From: Ascarosepion bandense
Lineage: Eukaryota > Mollusca > Cephalopoda > Sepiida > Sepiidae
Assembly: GCA_037127315.1 (NCBI GenBank)
Contig: JBBBDQ010000914.1
Coordinates: forward strand, 382,501 to 446,500
Direction: 5' to 3'
DNA: 64,000 nt
Under the pieces are notes generated by a model. That model was not told the origin of the DNA. It saw only the letters and a program-made list of their open reading frames with translations, and did no database searches. The position numbers were made by a program, and so were the translations under genes. Positions 47,103 to 59,006 of the stretch are shown here, in pieces (the first letter of the stretch is position 1; each line of letters starts with the position of its first letter).

Positions 47103-47250
47103 CATTACTCTTAAGAAATGAAGAGTTGCTTCAATAGTGTCAACGTTTTTGTACCGTCTGGCATTATATATATTAATTGGTCACCCAACGCATCGACCTG
47201 CCTTTTCTTGAGACAGTAGTACCAGGTAAGATAAGCATAGACAAGAATTA

Positions 47251-48275
47251 TACCCAATTACCGCGTAAGTGGGTGCTGGGTAATCTTTGGCCAGAGGAGA
47301 GCAGAGTAAACAACAATTATCGAACGCTTTGTTGAACATATTATATGATTTTTACAACGTATAACAAAAGTTTAAAGTAAAGTATGAGTCAAGACTAGCA
47401 AAATAATATTGCACATACTTTCATCCGGCTTTTTACGGGCCCAATTTAGTTATGTGTATAAAGTCAGGTGTTAGGATCTTTCATTTGTCAATATTTCTCG
47501 ATCTGGAAATGATGCTACCTTCTTGGCACAATCTGCAGACATTACCATAGTTGCAAATGTGGTCTTTCTTAATATACATCAGTTTAAATAAGGATCTTTA
47601 AAATGTATTTTTTTTTAAAATTTCATATTGTGTTGGCTAAATTTTCTTTCAATTTCCATATTTTGTAAGATACATTTTTAAAGCTCTTCTAACGTGAATG
47701 CTGGCTTATGAATATGCCATCCTTTTTAAAAATTGCCTTTCGTACATTCTTCATGATTTTCATTAAAAATCATTATATCGTGAGCTTTCGAAAATAACTC
47801 GTTCGGTTGTACAAACTCCGTCAAGTGGACAATTGCTTTTAAATTTGCAGTTATTTTTTCGTTAACAATAATTTGATGCGCTGAATAGTGTGTGCTTATA
47901 GACATTTTACTGTACTTAATAATGTGTCTGCATAGACGCTCGAACCACTGTCCAAAGATTCCTCACCCTCCGCTAACGCGGTAACTGGGTACAAAGCTTG
48001 TCTTATTATATCTAAGTTTGTCATAACCGATCCCACAGACTCACCAAAAGGCAAGACTGTGGGTTGGATAGACAATTTTCTATTTACCTTTCTTCTCCTC
48101 TGGAGTGAATTGTGACGCAAGGTCGTTTGTTTTATGTGAGCAAACCAGGCGAGGACACTTGGGTCAATGGTCACAGAGCATACAGTCTCCTCTTACGAGG
48201 TAACTGGGTACAAAGCTTGTCTTAGCATGTTTAAACTTCTCTTAAACCATCCCACAGACACACCAAAAAGCACGT
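47251..48275. repeat. Unclassified repeat: one left arm, two inverted right arms
   Basis: 'tacccaattaccgcg...aatctttgg' at 47251-47290 is inverted at 47952-47991. A second inverted copy of the outer part lies at about 48195-48222. 47970-48055 and 48195-48275 are also direct repeats of each other (shared 'gtaactgggtacaaagcttg' and 'atcccacagac..caccaaaa'). A 92-codon minus-strand frame at 48174-47896 crosses it but no family is recognised. It could be a foldback transposon or an old gene-derived duplication. Confidence 0.45.
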
Positions 48276-48454
48276 CACTGCGTTGGTTAATCGGGAAATG
48301 CATAACGATTGAGGATATCGAAAAAATGAAATCATGGTAGCGTAATCGGCTGATCTTTCTAACTAGAAAAACTCTCCCTGTTTAATTTTTTAAGTATTGA
48401 GCACTTTGTGATACAAGTCTTTACTGATCTCCTTTGCCGTTGATAACTGGTTAA

Positions 48455-48457
<3 letters not shown>

Positions 48458-48511
<54 letters not shown>
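48458..48511. repeat. (TA)n microsatellite
   Basis: 54 bp of uninterrupted TA. Confidence 0.97.
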
Positions 48512-48512
<1 letters not shown>

Positions 48513-51500
48513 GTCTGCCCATTCGTACTCGAGGATACCCGTCTAGCATGGCATGACTAGGTAATTCCTATTGTAGACGACTATTTGGGCTCACTTGTGT
48601 TTGTTCACCACACAAAGCCCTTTTTCCGCAACTATTCTGAGCGGAATTTAGTTAAAGTTTATCTAGCTTGAACAACAGTTTGAACAAGGTCATGATGTTC
48701 ATACCCTCGGTCAGGATGACTTGATGACTCAAAGTATATCCGACTAGTTACCCATAGAAAAAAGGATGCAAAATTTTACCAAATGTATTCGCACGTATGT
48801 GAACGCTGTGAGCGCAACTGGATTTCTAACGCTGCTCTCCGTTTCCTAAATCGTAACCACAATTCATTACTCACCCGTAACTATGTAACTAAAAATCAAG
48901 GCATAAATATATTTCCCAATAATATATGCTGGTGAATCAGTACTAACTATGGGAAATTTCTTAACCTACAATTATTTACATATTTGTTCCTCACCAATTA
49001 GTTGTAATTCATCAACCAGTTGAATTTTAAGTTGACGAAACAAAAACTTGGATTTCAGCAAACTGACATGGGATATCTTGAAAGAATTGAATTTTTATGT
49101 TTCACTTTCTTTTCCGTAGATAAATATTGTTAACTTATTTTTTCAAGATATTTTCTTTTGAGTTCCTGTTAGTAATTTGATGAAAAAATATAACGCGTTC
49201 ACATGAGGCATTATGTTCGATGTCATATTAACAAGTAAATTTTGGTTTGTCTTCTCTTCCCTTATGCCATAGAAACTAAAGAACATTTTACTGCTACCTC
49301 TTGCGATGAATAAAGATAGGGTCTGAGTTACTGTTGCTGGAGTTTTGGTACAGTTTTCACGTGTAACTTATGACTGCGAACAATAAGAAAAAGCTATCTA
49401 TCGATGCTTAGAGTTGGTGATGATGACATCTATTAAGTTTTTCTGCACACTCGTGACATTGTACAAATATATCAAATATCACCATGAATCATGCTTCTTT
49501 TGAATTCTTATAATTCCCTTTACTTTGCTTAGAGCAGTCTAAATCTTGTTTCCGTCAGTCAGTTAAGTGGCATATATGATACACGCTTTGAGCGATCATA
49601 TATCGAAAACTTCTGACTTGGCAGAAGATTATCCTGCACTAGGTTGCCATTACTTTCTGCGGTAGATTGGTTGCAAACCAAAGCTACAGAACCCAATCTG
49701 TCCTGATATTTAACCCATAACTGGAGGGAAGAGACGGATTAATACCTTTCCTACGGGTATTTGTGCGTAAGCGAATGCAAGGAATTCAACTGGAATTCAA
49801 ACTCGGCTCATGATTTCTCGTTCCGAGCCGATATCCAAGCACCACAATTGCGTTTTATCATCATTAAAACACGTAAAATAGGGTTTGGCATTTTGATGAC
49901 GACAATGTACTATGAGGCCACCTGTCCTTATATTTACAAACTTAACATTATTTTGGAATGTCACTTTGTGTTTCAACTTAAGCTAATACTGGGTACATTT
50001 ACATCAGTCCTCACCGTATGACTTAAGCAGGAAGCCTTGCACTTGACTTTATTATATTGGCATCCTCACCTTTACTAAGAAGCACTATTTGCTCTTGTCT
50101 GTAGTTGATTTGCAGTGCCAACTGTGGCTACACATTCAGATTTTGTAACGACTGGCTCTCTTGTAACTACTGCATGAGGTAGTTGCATCTCACTCTATGG
50201 CTGCTAGTATTGTTCTCCGCCATCTGTGCTCTTCTCTCACCGCTGTTCTTCTCTCTAATTTCTCACGTGTCTGAATACCAGGCCGTTTTAGTTAGTACAA
50301 TCTACTGTGTATATTTACCAGGCTTATGGAGTGATGAAACCTGTCTTTATGTTGCTTTTGCAAATATTTGTATAAGGTTTTCCCAGACATTTTAGAATCG
50401 CCACCCACTATTCATGATTACAGCCTATGGCTACTCTATCACATTTACTGGGAAAAAACATTTTATATTTTAATTATCGGTATCTATAGTTTTATATTTT
50501 TTTAATTTTAGATATCCCTTTTAGGTAGATATCTAACTTTAAGTCACAGATATTTAACTTTTGATTGAAATACGACAGGTGTAGGAGCCGAAGGAACTTT
50601 ATATCTACATTTAATTAAAGGATACCTAGAAATCTAAAAAGAAACATAGATATCTATAGACAAAAGTTAAAATTCTACAATCAACTAATAAAACTGGTAC
50701 TCTACTTAAAGTACTTATTGAATAAGTGAAAGTGGATTTCATTTTTGTGATGACCATTAAATTGAGAGCATGACCAGCCCTGATTCGTTAAGCTCATCGA
50801 AACAACATACTGCTTCATACAACAATATCCTAATAATGAAATTCCGAGTCTTGACCTATCTCTACAGATAGCGTTTAATCAAATTTAATGAATAATTAAA
50901 CTTCAACATTTTACGACCCACTAACGTTCCCCTTGTGACACACCAGTAGGTTACGACACATATTTTAGGAAACGCTGATCTATATTATTGTGCAACGGGT
51001 CTAGAGCCTGTAGAAAGTTTTCTCTATAATATATTATGTTGGCGACAGACCTGACTGAGTCTGACATGACCTACCAGCACAAGAGACTGAGTAGAAACAA
51101 TGTGACTTTGCTTAGTTCTTCCAACTAGTTCTGGACGAGATTATTTCAAGAAAGATCTAGCCAAATGACTTTTCTGCTCCCCGTTGCCGCTTTCTGTGTT
51201 TAGATCAGCAGTCAAGCAAGAGATGCTGTAAATGTTGGATCCGATGTAGGTAATATTATCCATGAGATTCACGAATGTAATCACCGATTGAGATGTTTAG
51301 AATATGACTAATATATTGGCTTTTGTAGCAGGCTACGCTGGTATGATTAAATCAAGTAATGCTTTGTACAGAGTTTGAAACTCACTATGCTCTACACGCT
51401 CGTTTTCTCCTGTATAAAACAAAACGTTTTAGATATTAATAAAGATGTGATTCCCAACAAGTTGTTTGACAAGATAATTTATTCACATTGTGTTCAATTT

Positions 51501-51979
51501 GCTATTTTCATTTAATCCAGGTTGACAACTAAATCAGTTGCGTGCAATATTTAGCGTAAATATTTACATTCTAATATTAACACTCTTTCTACTATATATA
51601 TTGTTATATCTTCATACGGGCAATAATTTTGCTTTCTCTTTTATTTACTCGCTGTCGCACGCACATTTACAAAAACAACAGAAAAATAATTAAATATAGA
51701 CAATTCGGTATTTATTGATTGCTTCTTTGCAATGAAAAACGGCAATTTCCCCCTCGCGAAATGTTCATGCCAGTTTCTCTTTAGGCACAATTTTCTATTC
51801 GAAAACAAATGTTTCTTTCAGCGAACTGACGTGACGATTTGGCTTATATTGACTTATAAATATAACTCATTTTTATCTCTTTTAAGCAAACGTCAGCTTT
51901 AGGAAATGATTTTTTTAAATGATAAACCGAAATGTTAAACAATGAAATGATTTATCTGAATTTACTTTTTTCAAATATA
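48512..51979. other. Long featureless stretch
   Basis: About 3.5 kb with ordinary base composition. No transposon signature, gene or RNA was recognised on either strand. Open frames of 60-90 codons (for example 49761-50021) look random. Confidence 0.4.
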
Positions 51980-52120
51980 ATGAGAATTATAATTATCTGT
52001 CTATTAATGATGTTAATGTCTTTAAAAGACGCAGTTCTGAATAAGTGCAAGATGCACAGATGCTTGAAAATACTGTTTCCTAATGACATAAATTATATAC
52101 CGTCCATAGATAAGGTATGA
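51980..52120 (+). CDS. Possible small secreted peptide, unsupported
   Basis: A 46-codon frame from ATG at 51980 begins with a signal-peptide-like hydrophobic run (MRIIIICLLMMLMSLKDAV) followed by a short Cys-containing tail (NKCKMHRCLK) and stop at 52118-52120. Its last codons overlap a minisatellite unit. There is no similarity to support it; a chance frame is more likely. Confidence 0.12.
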   Translation: MRIIIICLLMMLMSLKDAVLNKCKMHRCLKILFPNDINYIPSIDKV

Positions 52121-52298
52121 CACTTTTCAAAAATACACTTTTGTGCAATTTATCTTAATGGCAACAATTATACACCGTCCATAGATAAGACACTGTGCAA
52201 AAATACACTTTTGTGCAATGTATCTTAATGACAGTAATTATACACTGTCCATAGGTAAGTTATGACACTTTTTAACAATACACTTTTGTGCAAATAAA
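52080..52298. repeat. Three-unit minisatellite (~70-76 bp)
   Basis: Three imperfect units share 'taatgacaNNaattatacac', 'cgtccatagataag' and 'aatacacttttgtgcaa'. The middle unit lacks about 6 bp. Direct orientation. Confidence 0.9.
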
Positions 52299-54714
52299 TT
52301 TAACAACTGCTTCAGTTACATTTCGTTAAAAATACTGTCAGTTTTATAAAACTGAATTGGCATGGTGTAACCGATTTCTATTTTTTCCTCAAATTAGGTA
52401 ATTTCTAGTGGCGTGCAGTAATATGAATCTGTTTTCGGGGTGTATGATGAATTTTCTTTGTCCATAAAAAATATTGCGTCATCTGTGATTGCATCAGATT
52501 TTTATCCCGCTCAGACTCTACTGTCTTGATTGTCGGTTTTACGGCAATTGACTGCGATGGACATACTCCAGGAAAGCGTACTAAAATTGTAACACTGCAT
52601 GAACACACTGGCAAGCTTTACAATAAGATTCCGATATTGTTGGCGTCAGCTTTTTAATTGTCAGTCGTATCATGAAGGTAAAGAGACAAACTGGATGTAG
52701 CAGCCCAAAACATAAAGGAAAATGCGTTCGGAAGAGAAAAACATCGTCAATGGACGACATATACGGGATCAGGGAATGCGTGAAAGATTCTAAGAAGACA
52801 ATAATCGTTTTGTTTCAGTCATCTCGCACAAGGGTGTATCTCTGAAATAACCGTTTACTTTAGGATGTACGCGATCGTGACTACAGATTCCATCTTTTGA
52901 TAATTGCTGAATTGCAATAATTTTTGGAGAAATAATTGAGTGATTTCCCGTTGCCTTCTTCAATGTTTTGACTCTAAAATTGTCGTTCTCTTAAAATAAT
53001 TGCTTTAGAAAGCTAAAGATCCTTGTCCGCACTGCTATTTACCCCATATGTTTTAAGAGTAGGGTACGGATACACATTTTTACCCCCCGGAGAATATGCG
53101 CGAAAAGAAAATACAAGGGATTGACCAGGAACTTGAAATTCACTTTCTGTGACGGATTCCGTTGCCTTACCTTCAGTTCATTAGGGCTAGATAATTTCGT
53201 CTGTTGTCAATTCTCACTCTTCACCGGTCTTTTGAATAGGCAGAGAGGTTTATCCATTGTTTTCTGCTTGGATTTATTTTCAGATTCATTTCTTTGTACA
53301 TATACTAATTTTGAAATAAATAAAAGCCTTTAGCCATTTGATGTTGCTTATGAATTCTGTAAAATGTTTCGCTTATAATATTGAAATGCTAAACAATTTC
53401 TACATGCGTTTAAAATTAGTATATTATGTCGTAGATTCATTTACAATTTATCTGATAAAAGCTTTATTAAATTGAACATTATTCACCAAAACAAACATGT
53501 GCGACAGAAAATTAATACTTAAAAATATAAATAAGATAAAAGACTACATCTATTAGAATACTTAATGATAAATAGTAAAACAAAAATACTATCATTAATA
53601 AATATAATTTAAATAAGGAAAAAAAGCGCATTAAACCCATTAATGATTTCTGTTTTTTTTAGAAAAACAAATATTGTTATTCTGTGAAAATGGCTTATTA
53701 ATAAAAAATAATCACTGAAATATGAACGGTTCTGATAATACTTTAATGCTGATATCAATCATCAATTTAAAATGGAGGAAAAAAGGTAATTTAAAAATAT
53801 ATTACGCAGAACATGCGTAATATTTAACAAAAACATGTATGAATAACAAACTGTTTTACAAATGAACATTACACACACGATTTTAATATAATTTGTCATC
53901 CGGTCTTACAATTATTTTCTTCTCAGAATATAAGGGGTATAAAGTTTGTCTAATTGTTTTATATATCCGAGGGCTCTCGGCTATACTTTTAGCGACTTTC
54001 AAGGGTGAATTTTATTTTTACATTAAACTGAAGGTTTGGATTGTTTTATATATGCATCTAGAGTTATAAGAAAAATTTTTCTAAACACCGTCAGAACATT
54101 GTGACCGTGTTCATAGTTGTTATTACTGAGTGTATATTAATTATAAGCAAGAAGAATATTCACTTAGAAATATAAAAACACCCAACATCATTTGGCAAAA
54201 ATTAAAAGAAAATCACTAATTACTATAATAAATTTAAAACCGCTATTCTCATTATCAAAAATAGTAATCCACTTGTGTTCCTGAACAATCCAAATTATTA
54301 AATAACATTGGATACACTAAAAAAGCCTCAAAGGAAGACTAACCTTATATCTCTGACCATAGCTTAATTAGGACTAATTTAAATACACGTGGAGACAAAC
54401 CAAAATCTATCCACAACATACGCATTAATAATGCAAATATCCTTATTCATATCCATATATTTACCTTTTTAAAAAAGTCAAAACTTATGGAAGCATTATT
54501 AAAAAAGAGAAACACTCAATAATGTAAAAATGAACATAGTTAATGAGAATAGCTAGGAATTAAAACCGAAATACTAGCATATATAAAAAATTTGGAGAAT
54601 TTTATATAGTTTATGTCCTGAACAGAAAAAAATCGAAGAACACATAAAAAATTATGTTAAAAAATTAACAACAACTTGTAACTTGGAACGGTTTTAATAA
54701 AAAGGGACTGCGAT

Positions 54715-54715
<1 letters not shown>
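52299..54715. other. AT-rich non-coding stretch
   Basis: No gene recognised. Near 54350 a short SDHSLIRTNLN translation resembles the end of an AP endonuclease domain, but the context is too degraded to call. Confidence 0.4.

Positions 54716-54782
<67 letters not shown>
54716..54782. repeat. (CA)n-(TA)n microsatellite
   Basis: CA tract followed by TA tract. Confidence 0.95.
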
Positions 54783-54783
<1 letters not shown>

Positions 54784-55576
54784 GGGAAAATATAAGCATT
54801 CGAATAAATCTTTAACTTGCTACATAAAAAACAACAAAAACAAATAAACACAGTGCAAAACTCAAACCCGAAACAATTACATGTAAATACAAATATACAT
54901 GAATAAACACTCAGCCATAGAAAAAAATAACAAAAATAAAAGTAATAGAATCAAAGAAAAAAGCAATAAAAAGAGCAAAGAGAAAATACCACAATCTATA
55001 AGTTAAAAATAACACACAACAGGCGCATAAATAATACAAAATCAACAAATATGCACATACATGCAATTTTTCATAGCCTTAAAAGATTTTAAGCCTGCAT
55101 ACTAACACGGAAAAAAAAACGCCGACCAAACAGAATAAAAATAAACCAAAACAAAATTGCAAAATATTTTCAACTCAATATAAAACAATTAAACAGACAC
55201 TTAAACATGTTAAAAAGATATCAGCACAATATAAGGCTATAAAAAACAATTAACCCCCTGAAAATCCTTCATCATTTAAGAAACATACCCTACACAATTT
55301 ATTCGTGTTAAAAAGAGACTAACACAATAAAATGCAATTAACCATCGCAAATCCTACACAACTTAAGAAAAAAATTCATAAAGCAAAAGAATCACTTACA
55401 CAAAGATATCAAATTACACTAAATTTCATTTAAAAATAAAACAAAGGAAATTATGGCAGTAAAAGAAAAATATATTTCCCTAAGATTCATATGGATTGCT
55501 ATTTTGTTATACGACTTTGTAACTAATTTCCAGGTGGCTTTTGTAAAACATACGGCAATAGTCAATAATTCTTTTG
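54783..55576. other. A-rich non-coding stretch
   Basis: Strongly A-rich on the plus strand with scattered 'acaatttaag' and 'ttaaaaagat' repeats. No gene seen. Confidence 0.45.
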
Positions 55577-56612
55577 TATTTTTTCATAAGCGTTTCACAC
55601 CGAGCAAGGCATTTCACTGCCACTACTGCACAGGGGGCTACATAGAGTGGAGGAAGGATGGTTAAATATAGGAAATGTCAGAGGGTGGGTGATAGGCGGG
55701 TAAGGATACCGAGAATGGTTAAATATAGGAAATATCAGAGGGTGGGTGATAGGCGGGTAAGGATACCGAGAATGAAGATTAGGTAGATGAGAGTGTTCTG
55801 AGAATAATTGGAAGTTAGTGTGATAGGAGGTGTTTATTGACCCTACATTTAAACACCTGGAGATTGTAGGTGTCAGGAAATCAGACTGTGGAAGGGAATT
55901 CCACAGGCGGAAGCGCGAGAAAAGACACTGTTAGAGTAGAAATTACGGTTACATCTTATCTGTTTAACTGTAAAAGAGTGGGACCTAGTTGCTAATCTAG
56001 TATCTCGTGAAAATTCGTGCTTAGGCGTCACCAGTGATCTAAGTTCATCTGAGCAGAAGCCATGAAAGTACTTGTAGAGGAGGCACAGGGAAGCCACATC
56101 ACGCCGGTGAGAGAGTGGTTGCAGCCGGTCTGCCAAGTCAGTATCAACCACGTTACAGATTCTTCTTTGTATTTTGTCAAGAAGCCCAAGGACAGTAGCA
56201 GGAGCACCCGACCAGATATGGCAGCAGTATTCAATACATGGGCGGTTGGTAGATTTGTATATGTGCAGGATAGATTCAGGCGGGAAAAACTTCCGGGTCC
56301 TGCACAGAAGGCCGACTTTCATATCGGTAGATTTGGCAATAGATTCAATATAGTCATTCCATTTGAGGTCCGCCGAAAGTGTAAGACCAAGGAGGCGTAG
56401 TGTTTTACTCTCTGGGAGGCAAGCCTGTCCCATGCTAATGGGAGATAGATGCGATTGTCTATGGTGGTTAGTTGACAACAGCTTCGTTTTAGAAGCATTG
56501 AAATTTACTAGCCATTTCCTACCCCAGGCCACTACGGATTGGAGGTCCTTTTCAAGCTTTGCAGCGAGGTTCGCTTTGTCGCCCACACCGGGTTTTTGAT
56601 CGAGAAATTTTA
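55577..56612 (-). mobile_element. APE-type LINE, best-preserved RT C-terminal frame
   Basis: 5'-truncated at codons just after the RT catalytic box (plus-strand 'gggtttttgatcgaga' at the right edge). The minus-strand frame 56586-55873 is open for 237 codons: ANLAAKLEKDLQSVVAWGRK, LRLLGLTLSADLKWNDYIES, KSTNRPCIEYCCHIWSGAPA, RRICNVVDTDLADRLQPLSH and KYFHGFCSDELRSLVTPKHE. This is the thumb and C-terminal region of a Jockey/I-like LINE. The 3' UTR includes a 57-bp tandem duplication and ends with the family terminal block and poly-T on the plus strand. Confidence 0.9.
55660..55773. repeat. 57-bp tandem duplication in LINE 3' UTR
   Basis: 55660-55716 and 55717-55773 are adjacent direct copies with one visible difference (gtc/atc). 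Other copies of the LINE (for example 46201-46270) have a single unit, so the duplication is specific to this copy or sublineage. Confidence 0.95.
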
Positions 56613-57172
56613 TTTTGCAATGAACTCTTTAATTAATTCGCTTTATATATTTTAGACGTCCAATGCTATCTATGATTCATTGATTATGTGTTTGTGTGTT
56701 TTTATAAATTCTGACATAAATAAAATATATCAGAATAATGACCAAAGGGAACATTTTTCTTTTTCGACATGTTTCATTGTCATCAAAGCAAATCTAATGG
56801 TTTTAATTTGCAACATTTATTTACAAACATGAGTAAAAATATAGTTAGATTTTCATTTTCTTTTAACTTTAAAAAACTTCATAAAAGCGAAAATAACTTT
56901 AAACTATGGAGAATGTTGTATAATGTAATAGTTATTTTTTATTTTTCTATTAATGTAACTTTTGTTATATTTTAATTTGATAAATTTTACATTTATTTTA
57001 AATGAAGGAAGTTTTTGATTAGACTGTTAGACTTTAAATTTTTTAGAAATTGATTGTCAGGAATGTAGAGGTAGAAAAAGAGATATATGAAGAAAAATCT
57101 GGGGTAACGATTTACATTTTGGCAAGATACAATAGCGGTACTTATTACAACTTGCCTTTTCGCATTCATATA

Positions 57173-57562
57173 TACACCGGTCATAATTATTAGGCAAAAC
57201 CAGTGTTTTAAAAAATGATGTATTTCATACTAATTTTTAGTATTTATTGCCGGGTGAATAATTGTAAACGAAAATAGAATAGCTCTTTTGGGAATACTGC
57301 ACAATAACATATGCATCAAATTAATTTATAAATATTTAATAATTACCTATATTGCAGTTTTAACAATGAAAGAATGAAGAAGATTTAGGGTGATTCAGAA
57401 GAATTTATCTTTGTTACCTTGCCTTGTAAAATTTTGTAAAGTAGTAATAACAAAGACATTATTCTATTTCCATTTGGCAATAAATACTAAAAATAGAAAA
57501 ATAGTATGAATTACATTATTTATTTAAAAACTACTGGGGTGGCCTAATAATTATGGCCGCCA

Positions 57563-57565
<3 letters not shown>
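57173..57565. mobile_element. Mariner-type MITE, intact
   Basis: Terminal inverted repeats: left starts TACACCGGTCATAATTATTA, right (reverse complement) starts TACTGGCGGCCATAATTATT. The inversion extends inward for over 90 bp with gaps, through 'tagtatttattgcc'/'ggcaataaatacta', so the element can fold into a long hairpin. About 393 bp, no transposase. A (TA)n tract follows directly, fitting TA target preference. Related to the split copy at 13301-13969. Confidence 0.85.

Positions 57566-57611
<46 letters not shown>
57566..57611. repeat. (TA)n microsatellite
   Basis: Long TA tract beside the MITE, 60 bp from the LTR element. Confidence 0.95.
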
Positions 57612-57613
<2 letters not shown>

Positions 57614-57672
57614 GAGAGAAAGTGCTAAATGACGTTTACTGATAAAAAAATCAAATGGCTCCGGTATATTTA

Positions 57673-58144
57673 TGTTATATATCGCCGTACGACGACAAAA
57701 CAACAAACACGCATATATAAAAATATAAGGTTATATTTTTATTAATGACGACGACCAGTGTGGAATAGAGAACGGAAGGGTGAGAGGCACACAGAATGGG
57801 TTGACGGGAGTGTATTCTTGCCGTGGTGTTTCTCTGCTTCCACTGGCCGTTCTCTGCTGGCGAATCCATGTGTCGAGGTCTTTATATAGTCTTCTAGAAC
57901 CGGGACTTTCCTTCCGGTCCTGCCTCGCCCACGCAACGCCCACGTAATTCTAAGAGACACCTGATCTGTTTGCCTCTGTAGCCATTTCCGCCGCTGTCGG
58001 AAATAAGGTCAAATGACATCCGCTCCGGCCTCGACAGGATGTATTTCACAAACACCTGTCTTGTCGCTTCGCCGCCCCCTTCACCGACGGGAAACACCAT
58101 CGCTTGCATCACTTCCTCGGGTGGGGCCAGATTGTTATATTACA
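57673..58144 (-). repeat. 3' LTR
   Basis: Begins TG and ends CA on both strands. Same length (472 bp) and sequence as the 5' LTR except an A/C difference near 57758 (63385 in the other copy). Short frames inside it are LTR sequence, not genes. Confidence 0.96.
57738..57743 (-). promoter_or_regulatory. AATAAA polyadenylation signal in 3' LTR
   Basis: AATAAA on the minus strand, about 145 bp downstream of the TATA box of the LTR, so an R region between them is plausible. Confidence 0.5.
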
Positions 58145-58158
58145 CTCCTCGCCCTCCC
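58145..58158 (-). promoter_or_regulatory. Polypurine tract
   Basis: GGGAGGGCGAGGAG on the minus strand lies directly 5' of the 3' LTR, where plus-strand DNA synthesis is primed. 13 of 14 bases are purines. Confidence 0.8.
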
Positions 58159-59006
58159 ATTTTCCAAAATGTTCACCTAAGAACATTTTAAGCGCAACAC
58201 CCTCACACAACCCCCATGCCACACAAGCCCGACAATTGTACAAAACATGTGCCGAAACAAACAAAACAAAAAAAAATATATGGGGGAGCCTACATCGGCA
58301 ACCCAACAATGTTCGTGTCCATTGTGGAATTTTCCTGTACAAAAAACACAGAATCTCTTGCGTATGCTTCATGATGCAGTGTTGGAAGCCAAAATGAATG
58401 AGACTGCCACAAAAGTGATGATAGAATTACTTGGGACTTATACAGAGGATAATGTTCTCCCAGCTCGATGTTTCATTGTTCTTTTTTTTTTTTTTTCTTT
58501 AAGTTTTTGTAACTTTCAATGTTCATTTCCTTTCTCGACTCTGTCCATACGCGTAGACGCCTCGATGCACGACCATATGATCATAGGCGGTAACCGCGCC
58601 CCAGTTTCTAAACTGACATCGAGTAAATGACCTTTGACCAACACCATGCGTGTTTCCGCTCGAGTTTATTGTTACACATGTAACTTCATTTAATTTAATT
58701 TAATTTCAAACATACTATGTTTGAACACAGAAAAACTGCCATTATCTGCAGTACATATCATTCATAGTCTGACCGAGAAATGTTCAATAGAAAACGAAGA
58801 AAATTACCCTGATTCAAACGTTAATCCGCATGCAATTTACTTGTGGAGGATTGGAGGTTTCATCTATCTTAATTTAGTCTAAAAAAAATGGACCCGTGAC
58901 TCTTAATTCCTTAGTTTGTATCTTCCGCATGTTTTGCTATAAGGAAGGTGACCTAACTATTTCACTTAAACTATCGTTAATCCTCCCACTGCTTTCTTTC
59001 CCAATC
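58159..59006. other. Non-coding 3' region of the LTR element with captured sequence
   Basis: About 850 bp between pol and the polypurine tract. It holds the eIF3m-like fragment on the plus strand, a T-rich tract at about 58482-58500, and sequence up to 59006 with no recognised similarity. Confidence 0.7.
58288..58470 (+). pseudogene. EIF3M: Fragment of eIF3m gene captured in LTR element (antisense to it)
   Basis: eIF3m is a PCI-domain subunit of translation initiation factor eIF3. The plus strand at 58325-58468 reads WNFPVQKTQNLLRML, HDAVLEAKMNETATKVM, then IELLGTYTEDN and AR. This lines up without gaps with the middle of animal eIF3m, which has WN, LLRLL, SKVMVELLGSYTEDN and QAR in that order. 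Upstream, 'aacaatgttcgt' (NNVR) at about 58305 continues the similarity in another frame, so at least one small deletion is present. After AR the match stops at a T-rich, polypyrimidine-like stretch. A possible VDA/CGATGCA resumption near 58552-58572 would suggest that an intron was carried along. Only about 50-60 codons of the roughly 375-codon gene are present, so it cannot encode the factor. Confidence 0.8.

Noticed and set aside
52080..52298. Regularly spaced repeats considered as a CRISPR-like array
   Set aside because: Repeats are imperfect 70-76 bp tandem units without spacers, in a eukaryotic context.
54340..54400. SDHSLIRTNLN, AP-endonuclease-like
   Set aside because: Single short match in heavily degraded AT-rich sequence; no linked RT.
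57731..58112. 70-72 codon frames repeated at 57.8 and 63.5 kb
   Set aside because: They lie inside the two LTRs and are identical because the LTRs are; no evidence of translation.
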